This document shows, one piece after another, positions 32,994 through 41,530 of a DNA stretch of 55,606 bases (the stretch's first letter is position 1; every line of letters starts with the position of its first letter). The notes under the pieces were generated by a model. The model was not told where the DNA came from. It saw only the letters and a program-made list of their open reading frames with translations, and did not search any database. The position numbers were made by a program, and so were the translations under genes. The stretch is from a virus. The stretch is from IMG/VR virus record IMGVR_UViG_3300030106_005674, positions 1 to 55,606 of that record. One strand, given 5' to 3'.

Positions 32994-34228
32994 AAAAATT
33001 CAGACGTATGCAATCGGAGAGGCTTCGCGCTTTCAACGATTTCCCCTACTTTTCAGCAGTGCTTTCTAAGCTCTCATTCTTTGAGTGCGATGACGTGGAG
33101 ACTCTGGCAATCGACAAGCACGGGCGTGTTTATGTCAATGTTTCTTTCTGGGATTCAATGACACTCAAACAACGTGTCGGAGTTCTTGTCCACGAATTGC
33201 AGCATGTTCTTCGCAAGCATTTCATCCGTGGAGAATTCTTGTCGCTTAGCCCTCAAGAACTAAACATCATCGGTGACATGGAAATCAATGACAGCGCAAA
33301 AATGCGTGACTATCTGTCGGGTATTCCTGCAGTGTTTCCAGAGATGTTCGGCTTGCCCACGGGTCTCATGTTCGAGGAATATGCTGCCCTGTGGAAAAAG
33401 CAGAAGAAAGACTGCAAAGACAAGAACGGCGGAGAATCTTCCGACGGTGGACAGAGCGGTAACGGTGAGCCCAGTGTGGCTAACGGAAACTGTGGGTCCG
33501 CTGCGGATGGTCAGCCCAAGGACTATGAATTGCCAGCACCAAAAGATGGTGGCCCAGGTATGGACGAGTCCGACCTGGAAATTGCAGCGAAGCAGGTTGC
33601 GAATGACATTCGTGAGGCTGCTAAAACTCGCGGCGATATTCCTGGCAATCTCATCCAGTGGTCTGCGGATGTCCTTTCTCCGCCCAAGGTGAATTGGCAA
33701 TCAAAGCTACGCGCTTATGCTCGCAATGCTGCGGCATGGGTTCGTGGTCAGGGAGATTATTCCTATTCTCGTTTGTCCCGTTTTCCTGTCGGTGGGTCGG
33801 TCATTGTACCTGGCAGCATTTCCCCAGTGCCCGAAATTGCACTGATGGTAGATACTTCCGGTTCTATGGGTTCGGCAGACCTGCAGGATATTCTTCCGGA
33901 GGCACAATCCTGTCTCCGTATGTCTGCTGGTTCTTCCGGCAAAGTTTGCGTCGTAGATGCTGAGGTCCATTCTCTCAAACCCATCACCGATGTCCGCAAG
34001 ATTGAGTTTGCTGGCAGAGGCGGTACGGATTTGCGCGTAGGATTCGAAGCTATTTCTTCGCTCAGCCCGCGTCCTGATATTCTCGTCGTTTTTACCGACG
34101 GGTATACACCGTGGCCTACCTCATCCCCACGTGGGGTGAAAACAATTGTGGCTCTTATGGGTCGCCATTGCTCTCCTGACCGGGTTCCCGGTTGGGCTAA
34201 AACAATCGTCATTCCTCAATCAAAGTAA
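32984..34228 (+). CDS. Metallopeptidase-VWA protein (414 aa)
   Basis: This protein has two domains. The N-terminal part has VHELQHVLRKH with an HExxH zinc-protease motif (H70-E-L-Q-H74), followed by LNIIGDMEIND (about residues 90-100), which probably supplies the third ligand. Residues 140-200 are a polar linker. The C-terminus is a von Willebrand factor A domain with a complete MIDAS: DTSGSMG (D290), GGTDLRVGF and FTDGYT. This metallopeptidase-plus-VWA architecture matches proteins I know as DUF2201/VWA-like, which typically pair with MoxR ATPases. A cytoplasmic protein-remodelling or cleavage complex is inferred; the substrate is unknown. Confidence 0.85.
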   Translation: MALKKFRRMQSERLRAFNDFPYFSAVLSKLSFFECDDVETLAIDKHGRVYVNVSFWDSMTLKQRVGVLVHELQHVLRKHFIRGEFLSLSPQELNIIGDMEINDSAKMRDYLSGIPAVFPEMFGLPTGLMFEEYAALWKKQKKDCKDKNGGESSDGGQSGNGEPSVANGNCGSAADGQPKDYELPAPKDGGPGMDESDLEIAAKQVANDIREAAKTRGDIPGNLIQWSADVLSPPKVNWQSKLRAYARNAAAWVRGQGDYSYSRLSRFPVGGSVIVPGSISPVPEIALMVDTSGSMGSADLQDILPEAQSCLRMSAGSSGKVCVVDAEVHSLKPITDVRKIEFAGRGGTDLRVGFEAISSLSPRPDILVVFTDGYTPWPTSSPRGVKTIVALMGRHCSPDRVPGWAKTIVIPQSK

Positions 34229-34255
34229 ATCTCTTTTCTCAACAGGAAAAATATC

Positions 34256-35110
34256 ATGTCAAACACAACTGAAATTAGCGTCCGCGGTCAAGTAGTCTTC
34301 TGGACCCTCTCAAACAAAACCGATGCCGAGTACCTCAAGAATGAACTTGAACTCCAAAACATGGGTGGCTTTGCTCCCGACAAGAACACTAATAAATCTT
34401 CGCTGAAGATTGCCCTGACTGCGGTGTGTGCAAACCGTCGCCGTTTGGTTCGGTCACTTGTCGGTGAGCGTGGTTACGCCGTCGTTTCTGAGCACAAAGA
34501 TTCTACGGGTGTGAGCCTCGGCCACACTGTAGATTTCGACGCTCTTCTGCCCGATGGGGCTGGCTCTCCGGTATTCCGTAGGCCAGATACTGGTGAGATT
34601 TTCAACCCTCCAGAAGAGAACGCTATTCTCCATCGCTACCAGATTGAGCAGCAAAGGTGCTCGTCTCACAAGCTGGGAATAGCGATGGTCAAAATGGTGG
34701 ACCGTTTGCACGGAGTATCTTTGCGTCCGACTGGTGGGTTCTACTGGATTCCTGAGCCTGCGGTTCCTCGCTGGAATGCGCTCGCAAAAGCTATCCAGGA
34801 TTCTTCACCCGATGGTTCCAACGTTGTTTACGCTCTGAAAACTGCGATGGATGACGAGCTTAGAAGAACTGTAATCGATGGGCTCACCCATTCTTTGGAG
34901 TCAGAAGTTGGGACCATGGAAGAAGACGTAATGTCCATGGAGCTTGGAAAGCGTGCGCTCAAGACAAAGAAAGAAAGGTGCGCCCGTCTTCGCCAGCGTG
35001 TTGAGGGCTACAGAAAAATGTTCTCTGTTGCGCTGTCTGATTTGGACCACCATCTCGACCGCGTAGAATCTGCCGTGTCTGTCTGCGTTCTTTCTCAGAT
35101 GGGGAGCTAA
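34256..35110 (+). CDS. 284-aa DUF6744-like protein of the operon
   Basis: A good ribosome site (CAACAGGAAAAA) precedes ATG 34256. The N-terminal half is compact (VFWTLSNKTDAEYLKNELEL; DVFDALLPD-like region), the centre has GFYWIPEPAVPRWNALAKAI at about residues 158-180, and the C-terminus (about 200-284) is a long helical coiled coil. It resembles proteins I associate with DUF6744 that sit beside MoxR and VWA genes in actinobacterial and phage genomes; this is from memory and not certain. It is probably a structural or recognition partner of the ATPase-VWA system. Confidence 0.65.
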   Translation: MSNTTEISVRGQVVFWTLSNKTDAEYLKNELELQNMGGFAPDKNTNKSSLKIALTAVCANRRRLVRSLVGERGYAVVSEHKDSTGVSLGHTVDFDALLPDGAGSPVFRRPDTGEIFNPPEENAILHRYQIEQQRCSSHKLGIAMVKMVDRLHGVSLRPTGGFYWIPEPAVPRWNALAKAIQDSSPDGSNVVYALKTAMDDELRRTVIDGLTHSLESEVGTMEEDVMSMELGKRALKTKKERCARLRQRVEGYRKMFSVALSDLDHHLDRVESAVSVCVLSQMGS

Positions 35111-35111
35111 A

Positions 35112-35573
35112 ATGTCAAATCCAGTTCTACCAGAATACTTTTCTCCTCCTGAACCTCCAGCCGACATGGAGCTTACTGACGATAATATTTGTAAGCTCCA
35201 TGATGAGCTGAAAGAATGGTACATAAAAAAGACACCGGAAAATTTGGACCGGCACGGGAACGTCCCTTCTTTTGTGCTTGGGGAATTGAACCAACTTCGG
35301 GCGCTTTACGACCTTCACTTTGGAATCAATTACAAGTGTACATCGTACAAGTGTAAAGACAAAAGAGGGTTTTCTGAAGCGGTTGCTGCCTATCATGCTG
35401 GTCGATATATCAGTCCGATTATCTACCAACAGGGCGTGCAATTCACAAAAGAGGCTTTCCCGAAAATCTGTGAGGATAAAAAGTATTGCTGCCCTCGGTG
35501 CAAGAGGCCCGTCAAACTGATGATGGGACTCCCAAGCCCTTACGGGCTTTATGCTGCTGTTCCAATAGAATAG
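35112..35573 (+). CDS. 153-aa protein with C-terminal cysteine cluster
   Basis: Begins one base after the 284-aa gene's stop. It has a Pro-rich N-terminus, a helical middle (DDNICKLHDELKEWYIKKT at about residues 24-42) and two cysteine pairs: YKCTSYKCKDKRG and CEDKKYCCPRCKRPVK. The latter looks like a small zinc ribbon (CCPRC). It is not recognised. Possible role: a nucleic-acid-binding or bridging component of the MoxR/VWA operon. Confidence 0.65.
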   Translation: MSNPVLPEYFSPPEPPADMELTDDNICKLHDELKEWYIKKTPENLDRHGNVPSFVLGELNQLRALYDLHFGINYKCTSYKCKDKRGFSEAVAAYHAGRYISPIIYQQGVQFTKEAFPKICEDKKYCCPRCKRPVKLMMGLPSPYGLYAAVPIE

Positions 35574-35586
35574 AGGGGCTCGTAAT

Positions 35587-35883
35587 ATGCATCCAGATAA
35601 TTTCCCCCGGAGAAATCCGGGGCTTTATCCGACAAAAGAATTGAACGATAAGGCTGACAATCTTCCGTCTAATACTTTTCTAATCTTCTCCCGGAGGCGA
35701 ATGTCTCTGGGAGTCTTTTGTTACCGAACTTTTGTAGTCGACCCCAATCCAGGGGAATCAATGGTGCTGGCTTTTTACCGTCTCCACGGTGATGAGTTTG
35801 AGCTTGGTTATCGGTACGAATGGAACCATCGTATCCGGCAGAGAGAATCGCTCTGCTGGAGATTCTTCAAAGGAACTCTATAA
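35587..35883 (+). CDS. 98-aa hypothetical protein
   Basis: A basic, aromatic-rich small protein with beta-type segments (FLIFSRRRMSLGVFCYRTF and MVLAFYRLHGDEFELGYRY). It begins ATG 35587 with a GAGGGG ribosome site upstream. No family is recognised. It belongs to the operon by spacing (14 bases after the preceding gene, 4 bases before the next). Confidence 0.6.
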   Translation: MHPDNFPRRNPGLYPTKELNDKADNLPSNTFLIFSRRRMSLGVFCYRTFVVDPNPGESMVLAFYRLHGDEFELGYRYEWNHRIRQRESLCWRFFKGTL

Positions 35884-35886
35884 ATT

Positions 35887-36129
35887 ATGGAATCACTTTT
35901 CTATTTCCGAAAGCAATTCTTTTTCACCCTCTCCCGAGAAATCTGGAATCTCTACTACAGAATAAAATTCAGTATTGGAGACACCGTTTATCAGCAAACC
36001 TGCTTCAATGGTCCTAAGCCGCCTGGGTTTATTTCAGCAATAAAGCGCAGCGGATGTGGTCACCTCGGAGCCACGGTGAACTGTGGCAAAGAAGTTTACT
36101 GGGTTAATTTCAGCGCTCTCACTAAATAA
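35887..36129 (+). CDS. 80-aa hypothetical protein, last in operon
   Basis: This small protein begins with an aromatic, hydrophobic stretch (MESLFYFRKQFFFTLSREIW) and is otherwise basic with three cysteines. It is followed within 17 bases by two strong terminators, so it ends the MoxR/VWA transcription unit. Ribosome site is poor (TATAAATT), so it is perhaps translated by reinitiation. No function is recognised. Confidence 0.55.
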   Translation: MESLFYFRKQFFFTLSREIWNLYYRIKFSIGDTVYQQTCFNGPKPPGFISAIKRSGCGHLGATVNCGKEVYWVNFSALTK

Positions 36130-36145
36130 ATCTCTTTGTCTTTTT

Positions 36146-36174
36146 AGCCTCGTCTTCGGACGGGGCTTTTTTTT
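36146..36174 (+). terminator. Rho-independent terminator of the MoxR/VWA operon
   Basis: AGCCTCGTC (36146-36154) and GACGGGGCT (36159-36167) form a nine-pair stem with one wobble, closed by a stable C(TTCG)G tetraloop and followed by a run of eight Ts. This is the clearest terminator in the window. Confidence 0.9.
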
Positions 36175-36184
36175 GTCTGGAAAT

Positions 36185-36209
36185 CCTGGCTGGTTGGCCG
36201 GGTTTTTTT
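36185..36209 (+). terminator. Second tandem terminator
   Basis: CCTGGC (36185-36190) pairs with GCCGGG (36197-36202) with one wobble and a six-base loop, followed by seven Ts. Together with the terminator just upstream it insulates the replication operon from the MoxR/VWA operon. Confidence 0.75.
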
Positions 36210-36754
36210 GTGCCTAAAAATCCTGGCTTTGGATTCAGGCTAAAGCAAACTTCTGTACCTGCTGAGTAGATTCCATTTATGCAACGGGAGTTACTTTTTT
36301 TAATCAGATCTGATCGTAGGATGGAACGGGAGTTTGGAATAGGTCTGACCAGAACTCGGCTCACCTTTGCCCTAATGTGGACTCTCAGAGGTGAGCTTTC
36401 AGGAAAACTTATTTGGCGCACCTGATGACAGTCCCTAACCCCAGAAGCTGGGTCTCTTCGCAAAACGCTCTTTTGTCACACATAATCGTAAGGCACTTAT
36501 TAGTACATGCATGACACCAGACTTTCCACCATACAAATCAACCACTTACAAGACTCGAGGTACCTGACCGGAAATTTTTCCTGAGTATCCTTTTAGGAAA
36601 GCCAACCTATAACCCTATGGTATCAGGGGGTAGTAGGTTCGGGAGGGGTGGAGGAATGAGTAACCCCAGAAGCTGGGTTTCGTTAGCTCTCCGCTTGTCC
36701 AGGTTGAACCTACATTATCTCTAAGGCTAACGTGTACTTACAAGCGTCAAACAA
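36210..36754 (+). promoter_or_regulatory. Control region before the replication operon
   Basis: There is no credible gene here. Elements seen: a perfect 8-pair inverted repeat GCTCACCT/AGGTGAGC (36359-36396); palindrome TCAGATCTGA (about 36303-36312); AACGGGAGTT twice (about 36284 and 36325); two copies of the CAGAAGCTGGGTYTC motif (36442-36456, 36667-36681), whose CCCAG/CTGGG core can form a hairpin; TATGGTATCAGGGGG (36616-36630); and AGGTTGAACCT (36701-36711) followed by ACATTATC. The last three motif types are shared with 30558-30787. I infer middle-type promoters or operators. Confidence 0.55.
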
Positions 36755-36819
36755 TTATGCTTGACGGGGGTGTGCAACCACATAGTTTATGCTTGACACC
36801 ACATCCCGCATACTATAGA
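36755..36819 (+). promoter_or_regulatory. Tandem -35-like repeats and promoter of the replication operon
   Basis: TTATGCTTGAC occurs twice, at 36755-36765 and 36787-36797, 32 bases (three helical turns) apart. The second copy contains TTGACA (36793-36798), with TATAGA at 36814-36819 after 15 bases. The start codon at 36828 lies only 8 bases beyond the -10, with no SD, so the mRNA is probably leaderless. The first copy (TTGACG, then TAGTTT after 16 bases) may be a second promoter or a control site. Confidence 0.55.
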
Positions 36820-36827
36820 CTGACTTC

Positions 36828-37190
36828 ATGACTTCAAAGAACGAACTCGTGACCCTGGCTAACGACGCCTCATTGCTCTTGGGTATCCCTCGGAACGATG
36901 CGATTGCGTATGCCCTCAAGCTGGTGCTCTCAATGAGCCCTCCGTCTGGCCCAGACTCTCGTGGTCCTGACGACATCCTGTCCGCGGCCTCTCGGCTCAT
37001 GGACACCATGGGTAGCTTCACCATGGATGACCTCTTGGATGAGGTCTACGGAGAAGCTCCTATCTTTTCACCTCACAAGGTGAAGATCTTTGCCTCGAAG
37101 CTGCTCGTGGCTTCCGGGTACACTCGGCGTCAGTTTCGACGTGGGAACCGTCGCCCTCTTCTCTGGTACAAACACAGCATGGAGCAATAA
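36828..37190 (+). CDS. 120-aa first gene of the replication operon
   Basis: The N-terminus (about residues 1-35) is a helical segment (LVTLANDASLLLGIPRNDAI) that could be a ribbon- or helix-turn-helix element; the C-terminus (about 85-120) is basic (ASGYTRRQFRRGNRRPLLWY). The overall size and style suit a DNA-binding regulator or replication accessory factor. No SD is visible and a promoter -10 lies eight bases upstream, so translation is probably leaderless. No family is recognised. Confidence 0.65.
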   Translation: MTSKNELVTLANDASLLLGIPRNDAIAYALKLVLSMSPPSGPDSRGPDDILSAASRLMDTMGSFTMDDLLDEVYGEAPIFSPHKVKIFASKLLVASGYTRRQFRRGNRRPLLWYKHSMEQ

Positions 37191-37465
37191 TGCTAAACAT
37201 TGACCTCATCCGTCTCGCTCAAGACTCTCCCATTTTGGATGCTGCTCGTAACGGCAGCGAAGGAAAAAGAGATAGACGTGCAGCCTCTCTCCGTCTGCCC
37301 CCAGAACTCTGGGACGAACTCAAGCGCGCTGCCAGTCTTCTTAGTGCCATGTTCCCCGAAAAATACGTTACAAACAATTCCACAATCGAGTTTCTTCTCG
37401 AAGAATCGCTGCAGGCTTTCTGGTCAGCACACTCTCCCACCCCCGTACTCGTCGAAGAAGAGTAG
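37190..37465 (+). CDS. 91-aa hypothetical protein, possible RHH-like regulator
   Basis: Its ATG overlaps the preceding TAA (TAATG). The middle, KRDRRAASLRLPPELWDELK followed by a second helix, resembles a ribbon-helix-helix DNA-binding segment: a basic strand, then PPELWDEL and another helix ending in LLEESLQAFW. I infer a small transcription regulator of this operon with moderate confidence. A strong inverted repeat lies directly downstream. Confidence 0.6.
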   Translation: MLNIDLIRLAQDSPILDAARNGSEGKRDRRAASLRLPPELWDELKRAASLLSAMFPEKYVTNNSTIEFLLEESLQAFWSAHSPTPVLVEEE

Positions 37466-37473
37466 AATAAAAA

Positions 37474-37510
37474 ACCCCGGTTGCACCTGACAGTGGAGCG
37501 CAACCGGGGT
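37474..37510 (-). terminator. 11-bp inverted repeat, minus-oriented terminator shape
   Basis: ACCCCGGTTGC (37474-37484) and GCAACCGGGGT (37500-37510) are perfect complements with a 15-base loop. A run of As precedes it on the plus strand, so it is a canonical terminator when read on the minus strand, where no gene is present. On the plus strand it is a hairpin 8 bases before the primase ribosome site. Confidence 0.6.
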
Positions 37511-37528
37511 CAGCTATGGAGCTTTTAG

Positions 37529-39742
37529 ATGTCGAACCTCTTCCCTCTCAACATCACCTTCTTCAAAGAAGGCTTTACCAGCGTATCGCCTGTGGCTGTT
37601 ACTGTCAAGGATGCTGCAAATCTCAGCCGCATCTTTACGAACCCGCCCAAGCGTTCAACTCAGTTCCCAAAGAAGCGTCTTCCCTGCTGGTCTCCAGCAA
37701 ACTACGTGCCCGGAACCAAGCGTGCGAATGACAACGTAGAAGAAGTGACAGTCCTGGTCTATGACTTTGACCACGGCAAAGACTCGCCCGACTTCGTGTC
37801 TAAGCTACTCCGCAAGAAGAACTTAGCCTTCCTTCTGCACACGACTTGGAGTCACCGCCCAAGTGAGCCTCGGTACCGTGTGCTCGTGTTCTTGGACAGA
37901 CCACTGACGCCTCAAGAATATCCCATCGCATGGGCCAAGGGACTGAGGGTTATGGGTTATGATGCAGGGGTTGACCGGCAAGCGCGTAACATCTCCCGGC
38001 ACTACGCTTTGCCTGCCCACGTCGACGGAGAAGAATACGTTGTCGAAATGAACCTGGCGGGTGCTCCTTTGAACTCAGACGAGATTAGCAAGCAAGAGAA
38101 AAAAGAGAAGCGCAAAGCGGGTGAGCCCGTTCTGAAGTTGGATACCCAACTGATTCTCGACACCGGAGAGGTGACAACGGTTGCTGCCCTGATGAAGGGT
38201 GGCGAGGGGAAGTACAAGTGTACTTGCCCATTCCAAGAAGACGCTTCTCCTGGTTCTGCTTTTCTCAGGGTCATGGCTGATGGCCGAACTTTCCTGCAAT
38301 GCACCAGTGACCGGCACGACCATGAAGGTAAGCAGTTCTGGCTGAAGAATAAGACGAGAGGTAACAGAGCAGCCCGAAGTGTTGAGGACCGTGAGCATCG
38401 TCTGTCTGAGATTCCTGAAGACTTGAAGAACTACGCTGAGCGTCGGCTCGCGTACAACGCAGTACAGGGAGTGTTCTACCGTCATGCTGAGGGAGCATGG
38501 CAGATTAGCCAGCCCATCCGCAAAGACCCCCTGACTGACCACTTCATTGGTCTACTGCCCAAGGGGTGTGACAAGAACCACGCCACCGCAATCATCGACC
38601 ACATTCTTTCGCGACAAGTGTATGGCTTTGATTGTCAGAGCAGCCGTGCTCCAGTCGTCAGAAAGAACGAAGTGCCCATGCTCAACCTTTATGCGTGGCC
38701 AGACCTGAGAGCTAAATCAGGACCATACCCACGGGTATCTCAGATTGTGGAGCTTCTGTGTGCTGGCGATGCCCAGGCTGTGAAGTGGCTGATGCACTGG
38801 AGTGCTGCCCTCATCCAGCACCCAGAGCGCAGAGCCATGGTCGCTGTCCTTGTCCTCTCACCACAGCAGGGAATCGGGAAAAGTTTGTATGGCCGAATCA
38901 TGGCTGAGATTATCGGCAAGGGAAACTCTGTAGTCGTGAGCAACAAGGCTCTCCGCGATAACTTCAATGCACACTACGTCACCAGTCTTCTCGTCTTGGC
39001 TGACGAGGTTGGCATCGACAAGAAATCAGCGGACATCATCGCAGAGATTAAAGCTGCAATTACAGACGACCGGGTTCACTGCTCTACTCCCTACGCAGCC
39101 CGGACTACAGTTACGAACAGGATGACCTGGTGGCTTACGTCAAACAAGAGGCGTCCTTTCCTCGTCGAGCAGGATGACCGCCGATTCACCATCCTGTCTC
39201 CAGGACAAGCCGAAACCAAGTACCGGAAGATGCTTCAGAAGTGCTTCGACTCGAAGACCTCTAAGTTTGCTACGGACTTCTACGAGGAGATTCAAGGCTA
39301 CGCAGACTACCTGAAGAACCTCCAGATTGACTGGAACCTCATCGCTCGTCCCTACAACACTGCAGCCAAGGTGGAGATTCAAGGCGCGAGTATGGGGAGC
39401 ATGGAGTCTTTCACTCTGGAACTTACGTCTAATGGTGCAGCGGAAGTGCTGAGCAACTATCCTCCTGGACCTTCGTACCTGAGAATCTCAGAGCAGGCTG
39501 CTGGCAGCGTTGTTCCATGTGAGACTCTGTATGGTTCGTACCGAGAGTACTGCACCAAGAACGGTAAGACAGACATGTACAGCGAGAACATGCTGCGCCT
39601 TGTCATCCGAGACATTCCAGGTGTGTCTGTTGTTCCTGCCCGTGTTGGTGGGAGAAAAGTACAGGTTTACCGAGGCCTGCCCAAGCAGAAGAAGGAGACT
39701 GCAGGCAAGGTTGTAAGCATCTCTCCCCAACAAGGAGTTTAG
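37529..39742 (+). CDS. Primase-polymerase / superfamily 3-type helicase fusion
   Basis: This 737-aa replication protein has an N-terminal archaeo-eukaryotic-type primase domain: VYDFDHG with the catalytic D79-x-D81 pair and, after it, LLHTTWSHRPSEPRYRVLVF with the usual histidine and arginines. A cysteine-rich patch (CTCPF...C, about residues 230-260) may bind zinc. The C-terminal part is a D5/SF3-like helicase ATPase: SPQQGIGKS (K451), then LLVLADEVG as Walker B and later WWLTSNKRRPF as sensor. It would unwind and prime the phage DNA. SD TGGAG at 37518 supports the start. Confidence in the fusion is high, family naming moderate. Confidence 0.88.
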   Translation: MSNLFPLNITFFKEGFTSVSPVAVTVKDAANLSRIFTNPPKRSTQFPKKRLPCWSPANYVPGTKRANDNVEEVTVLVYDFDHGKDSPDFVSKLLRKKNLAFLLHTTWSHRPSEPRYRVLVFLDRPLTPQEYPIAWAKGLRVMGYDAGVDRQARNISRHYALPAHVDGEEYVVEMNLAGAPLNSDEISKQEKKEKRKAGEPVLKLDTQLILDTGEVTTVAALMKGGEGKYKCTCPFQEDASPGSAFLRVMADGRTFLQCTSDRHDHEGKQFWLKNKTRGNRAARSVEDREHRLSEIPEDLKNYAERRLAYNAVQGVFYRHAEGAWQISQPIRKDPLTDHFIGLLPKGCDKNHATAIIDHILSRQVYGFDCQSSRAPVVRKNEVPMLNLYAWPDLRAKSGPYPRVSQIVELLCAGDAQAVKWLMHWSAALIQHPERRAMVAVLVLSPQQGIGKSLYGRIMAEIIGKGNSVVVSNKALRDNFNAHYVTSLLVLADEVGIDKKSADIIAEIKAAITDDRVHCSTPYAARTTVTNRMTWWLTSNKRRPFLVEQDDRRFTILSPGQAETKYRKMLQKCFDSKTSKFATDFYEEIQGYADYLKNLQIDWNLIARPYNTAAKVEIQGASMGSMESFTLELTSNGAAEVLSNYPPGPSYLRISEQAAGSVVPCETLYGSYREYCTKNGKTDMYSENMLRLVIRDIPGVSVVPARVGGRKVQVYRGLPKQKKETAGKVVSISPQQGV

Positions 39743-39744
39743 TC

Positions 39745-39924
39745 ATGGACTTGACTGATGAGCGGTTCCACCGTCGTATCATTCCGTGGGCGAAGCTGGA
39801 GTTGGAAGGCGTAGACGCACGCACGGTAATGAAAGAAGCCCAAAAACAGAAGATGTGGATGCTCTCCAGAAAAGCTGAGCATCGATGGCACAACCAGCGA
39901 CTACTGAAAGAGAAAGCTGGCTAA
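39745..39924 (+). CDS. 59-aa basic helical protein
   Basis: A 59-codon frame opens two bases after the primase stop with AAGGAG 8 bases before the ATG, so it is well supported. The product is basic and helical, rich in K, R, W and H (KEAQKQKMWMLSRKAEHRWH). It is not recognised. It may be a helicase accessory or simply a small DNA-binding protein. Confidence 0.65.
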   Translation: MDLTDERFHRRIIPWAKLELEGVDARTVMKEAQKQKMWMLSRKAEHRWHNQRLLKEKAG

Positions 39925-39954
39925 CGTCTCACATCAAACATCAAGGGGTGAACC

Positions 39955-41526
39955 ATGTTTCGCCGTATGAACTCTGTTCCTTCTTTCGTGGAGGAACTCC
40001 CAGGCGTTTGGAAAAACAAACGTAGACCTGGATTCCGTGTACCCATCAACTGTCTTCCCATCTTGGGTAAGCCACTTCCGGAAACAGCAAACAAGCTGAG
40101 CTTGGCTTTGTCGAACGTGAACCTGCACGTTTGGGTTCGCGGGTTCATGATGGAGCACCAGAAGACCATCGTAAACAAAGCCCTAAACAGAGAGGGGTTC
40201 CATGCCTGGTCTCCTCCCGGCTCGGGCAAAACCCTGTGCGGTATCGTGTGGCTCGCTGCCCACCGTGGGCCCAAGGTGGTGATTACAAAAGCCGCCGCCC
40301 GTGGGACGTGGAAAGAAGAGATACGAAAGTACTCTACTTTTGAGCCCGTGCTGCTGACAGGACACAACGCTTCGGCTGTGTCGGACAGAGACGATGTCAT
40401 CTACATCACAGCGTGGGAAACCCTCATCCACTGGAAAGAAGTGCTGACTTCGTTGAACATCGAAGCTCTTGTCATGGATGAGATTCACTGGGCGAAGCAA
40501 CACAAAAGAGTAAAGGCAATCGTGGGCAAGGACGGGAAGACCCGTTGGAAGCCTCTGCCCAACACGGCTGCGGCTGCTATGGCTGTGGCACACTCAGCCC
40601 AAAGAAGATTAGGCCTCACTGCTACCCCCATTCCAAACAGGCCTCGAGACCTGTGGGCACAACTCGACTTGGTTGAGCCCTGGCAGTGGGGGACTTTTCA
40701 CGAATTCGGTGTCCGCTACTGCGGTGGATACCAAGACACCTATGGTTGGAAGTATGAAGAACTCAGTAATGGCGAAGAGCTACAACAAAGACTTCGCTAT
40801 TCAAAACACAACACAAGCCAAAAAGCAATCAACGCTCGTTTGCCTGCCAAGCGGCGTCAAGTGGTTTACCTCGAACAGTCCGAGCAGAATCGACCATCGG
40901 CTTTTCGGCAAGACATCAAACGTGTATCAAGGGCTGGTGACCGGGAGAGCATGTTTGAAGTAATGCTCCAAGAAGCTGCTTCAAGGAAGAGGAAGTACAT
41001 CATTGACCGCGTCTGTGATGCCGTGAAATCCGGACAGAAAGTGGTCGTGTTCACTGGACGAAGAAAAGACTGCGACCAACTCGGACAAGAACTGACCGAC
41101 AAACTTGGTGACAGTCCGGTATGGTGCGCCCATGGTGGCACTACTTCTGAGGGCCGAGACCTAATCCGGGCGGAATACATGTCTACCCAATGCGGCTGTG
41201 TTCTTGTGGGTACAGGAGACGCATGGGGAGAGTCAGTCAACCTGCAGGATACAGACTTAGCCCTCTTTGTAATGCTGCCCTGGACCCCCCGCTCCATCGG
41301 ACAGTGGGAAGGCCGGTTCGCCCGGTTGGGACAGAAGAGACCTGTACTCATCACCTATGTCATCGCCTCGGGAACAGTTGATGAACACGTAGCAGAGCTA
41401 CTTGTAGACAAACTTCCTGCGGTTGGAGAGGTGGCTGACGATGCGGTGATTCAGGAGGTTGAAGCTGCCTTTTCGGGTAGTCAGGAGGACCTCTTGGGTA
41501 GAATTTCTTCACTTTTTCCATCTTAG
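39955..41526 (+). CDS. SNF2-like superfamily 2 helicase (523 aa)
   Basis: This DNA-dependent ATPase has all main SF2 motifs: Walker A SPPGSGKT (K92), motif II DEIH (D175), motif III GLTATPIPN (about residues 221-229), a second RecA domain with VVFTGRR (about 355-365), and motif VI SIGQWEGRFARLGQKR with two arginines. It is closest in style to phage SNF2/UvsW-like helicases that remodel branched replication intermediates. The start is the ATG after GGGGTGA; the next Met (codon 5) is possible but less likely. It lies in the replication operon after the primase. Confidence 0.88.
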   Translation: MFRRMNSVPSFVEELPGVWKNKRRPGFRVPINCLPILGKPLPETANKLSLALSNVNLHVWVRGFMMEHQKTIVNKALNREGFHAWSPPGSGKTLCGIVWLAAHRGPKVVITKAAARGTWKEEIRKYSTFEPVLLTGHNASAVSDRDDVIYITAWETLIHWKEVLTSLNIEALVMDEIHWAKQHKRVKAIVGKDGKTRWKPLPNTAAAAMAVAHSAQRRLGLTATPIPNRPRDLWAQLDLVEPWQWGTFHEFGVRYCGGYQDTYGWKYEELSNGEELQQRLRYSKHNTSQKAINARLPAKRRQVVYLEQSEQNRPSAFRQDIKRVSRAGDRESMFEVMLQEAASRKRKYIIDRVCDAVKSGQKVVVFTGRRKDCDQLGQELTDKLGDSPVWCAHGGTTSEGRDLIRAEYMSTQCGCVLVGTGDAWGESVNLQDTDLALFVMLPWTPRSIGQWEGRFARLGQKRPVLITYVIASGTVDEHVAELLVDKLPAVGEVADDAVIQEVEAAFSGSQEDLLGRISSLFPS

Positions 41527-41530
41527 CGCC

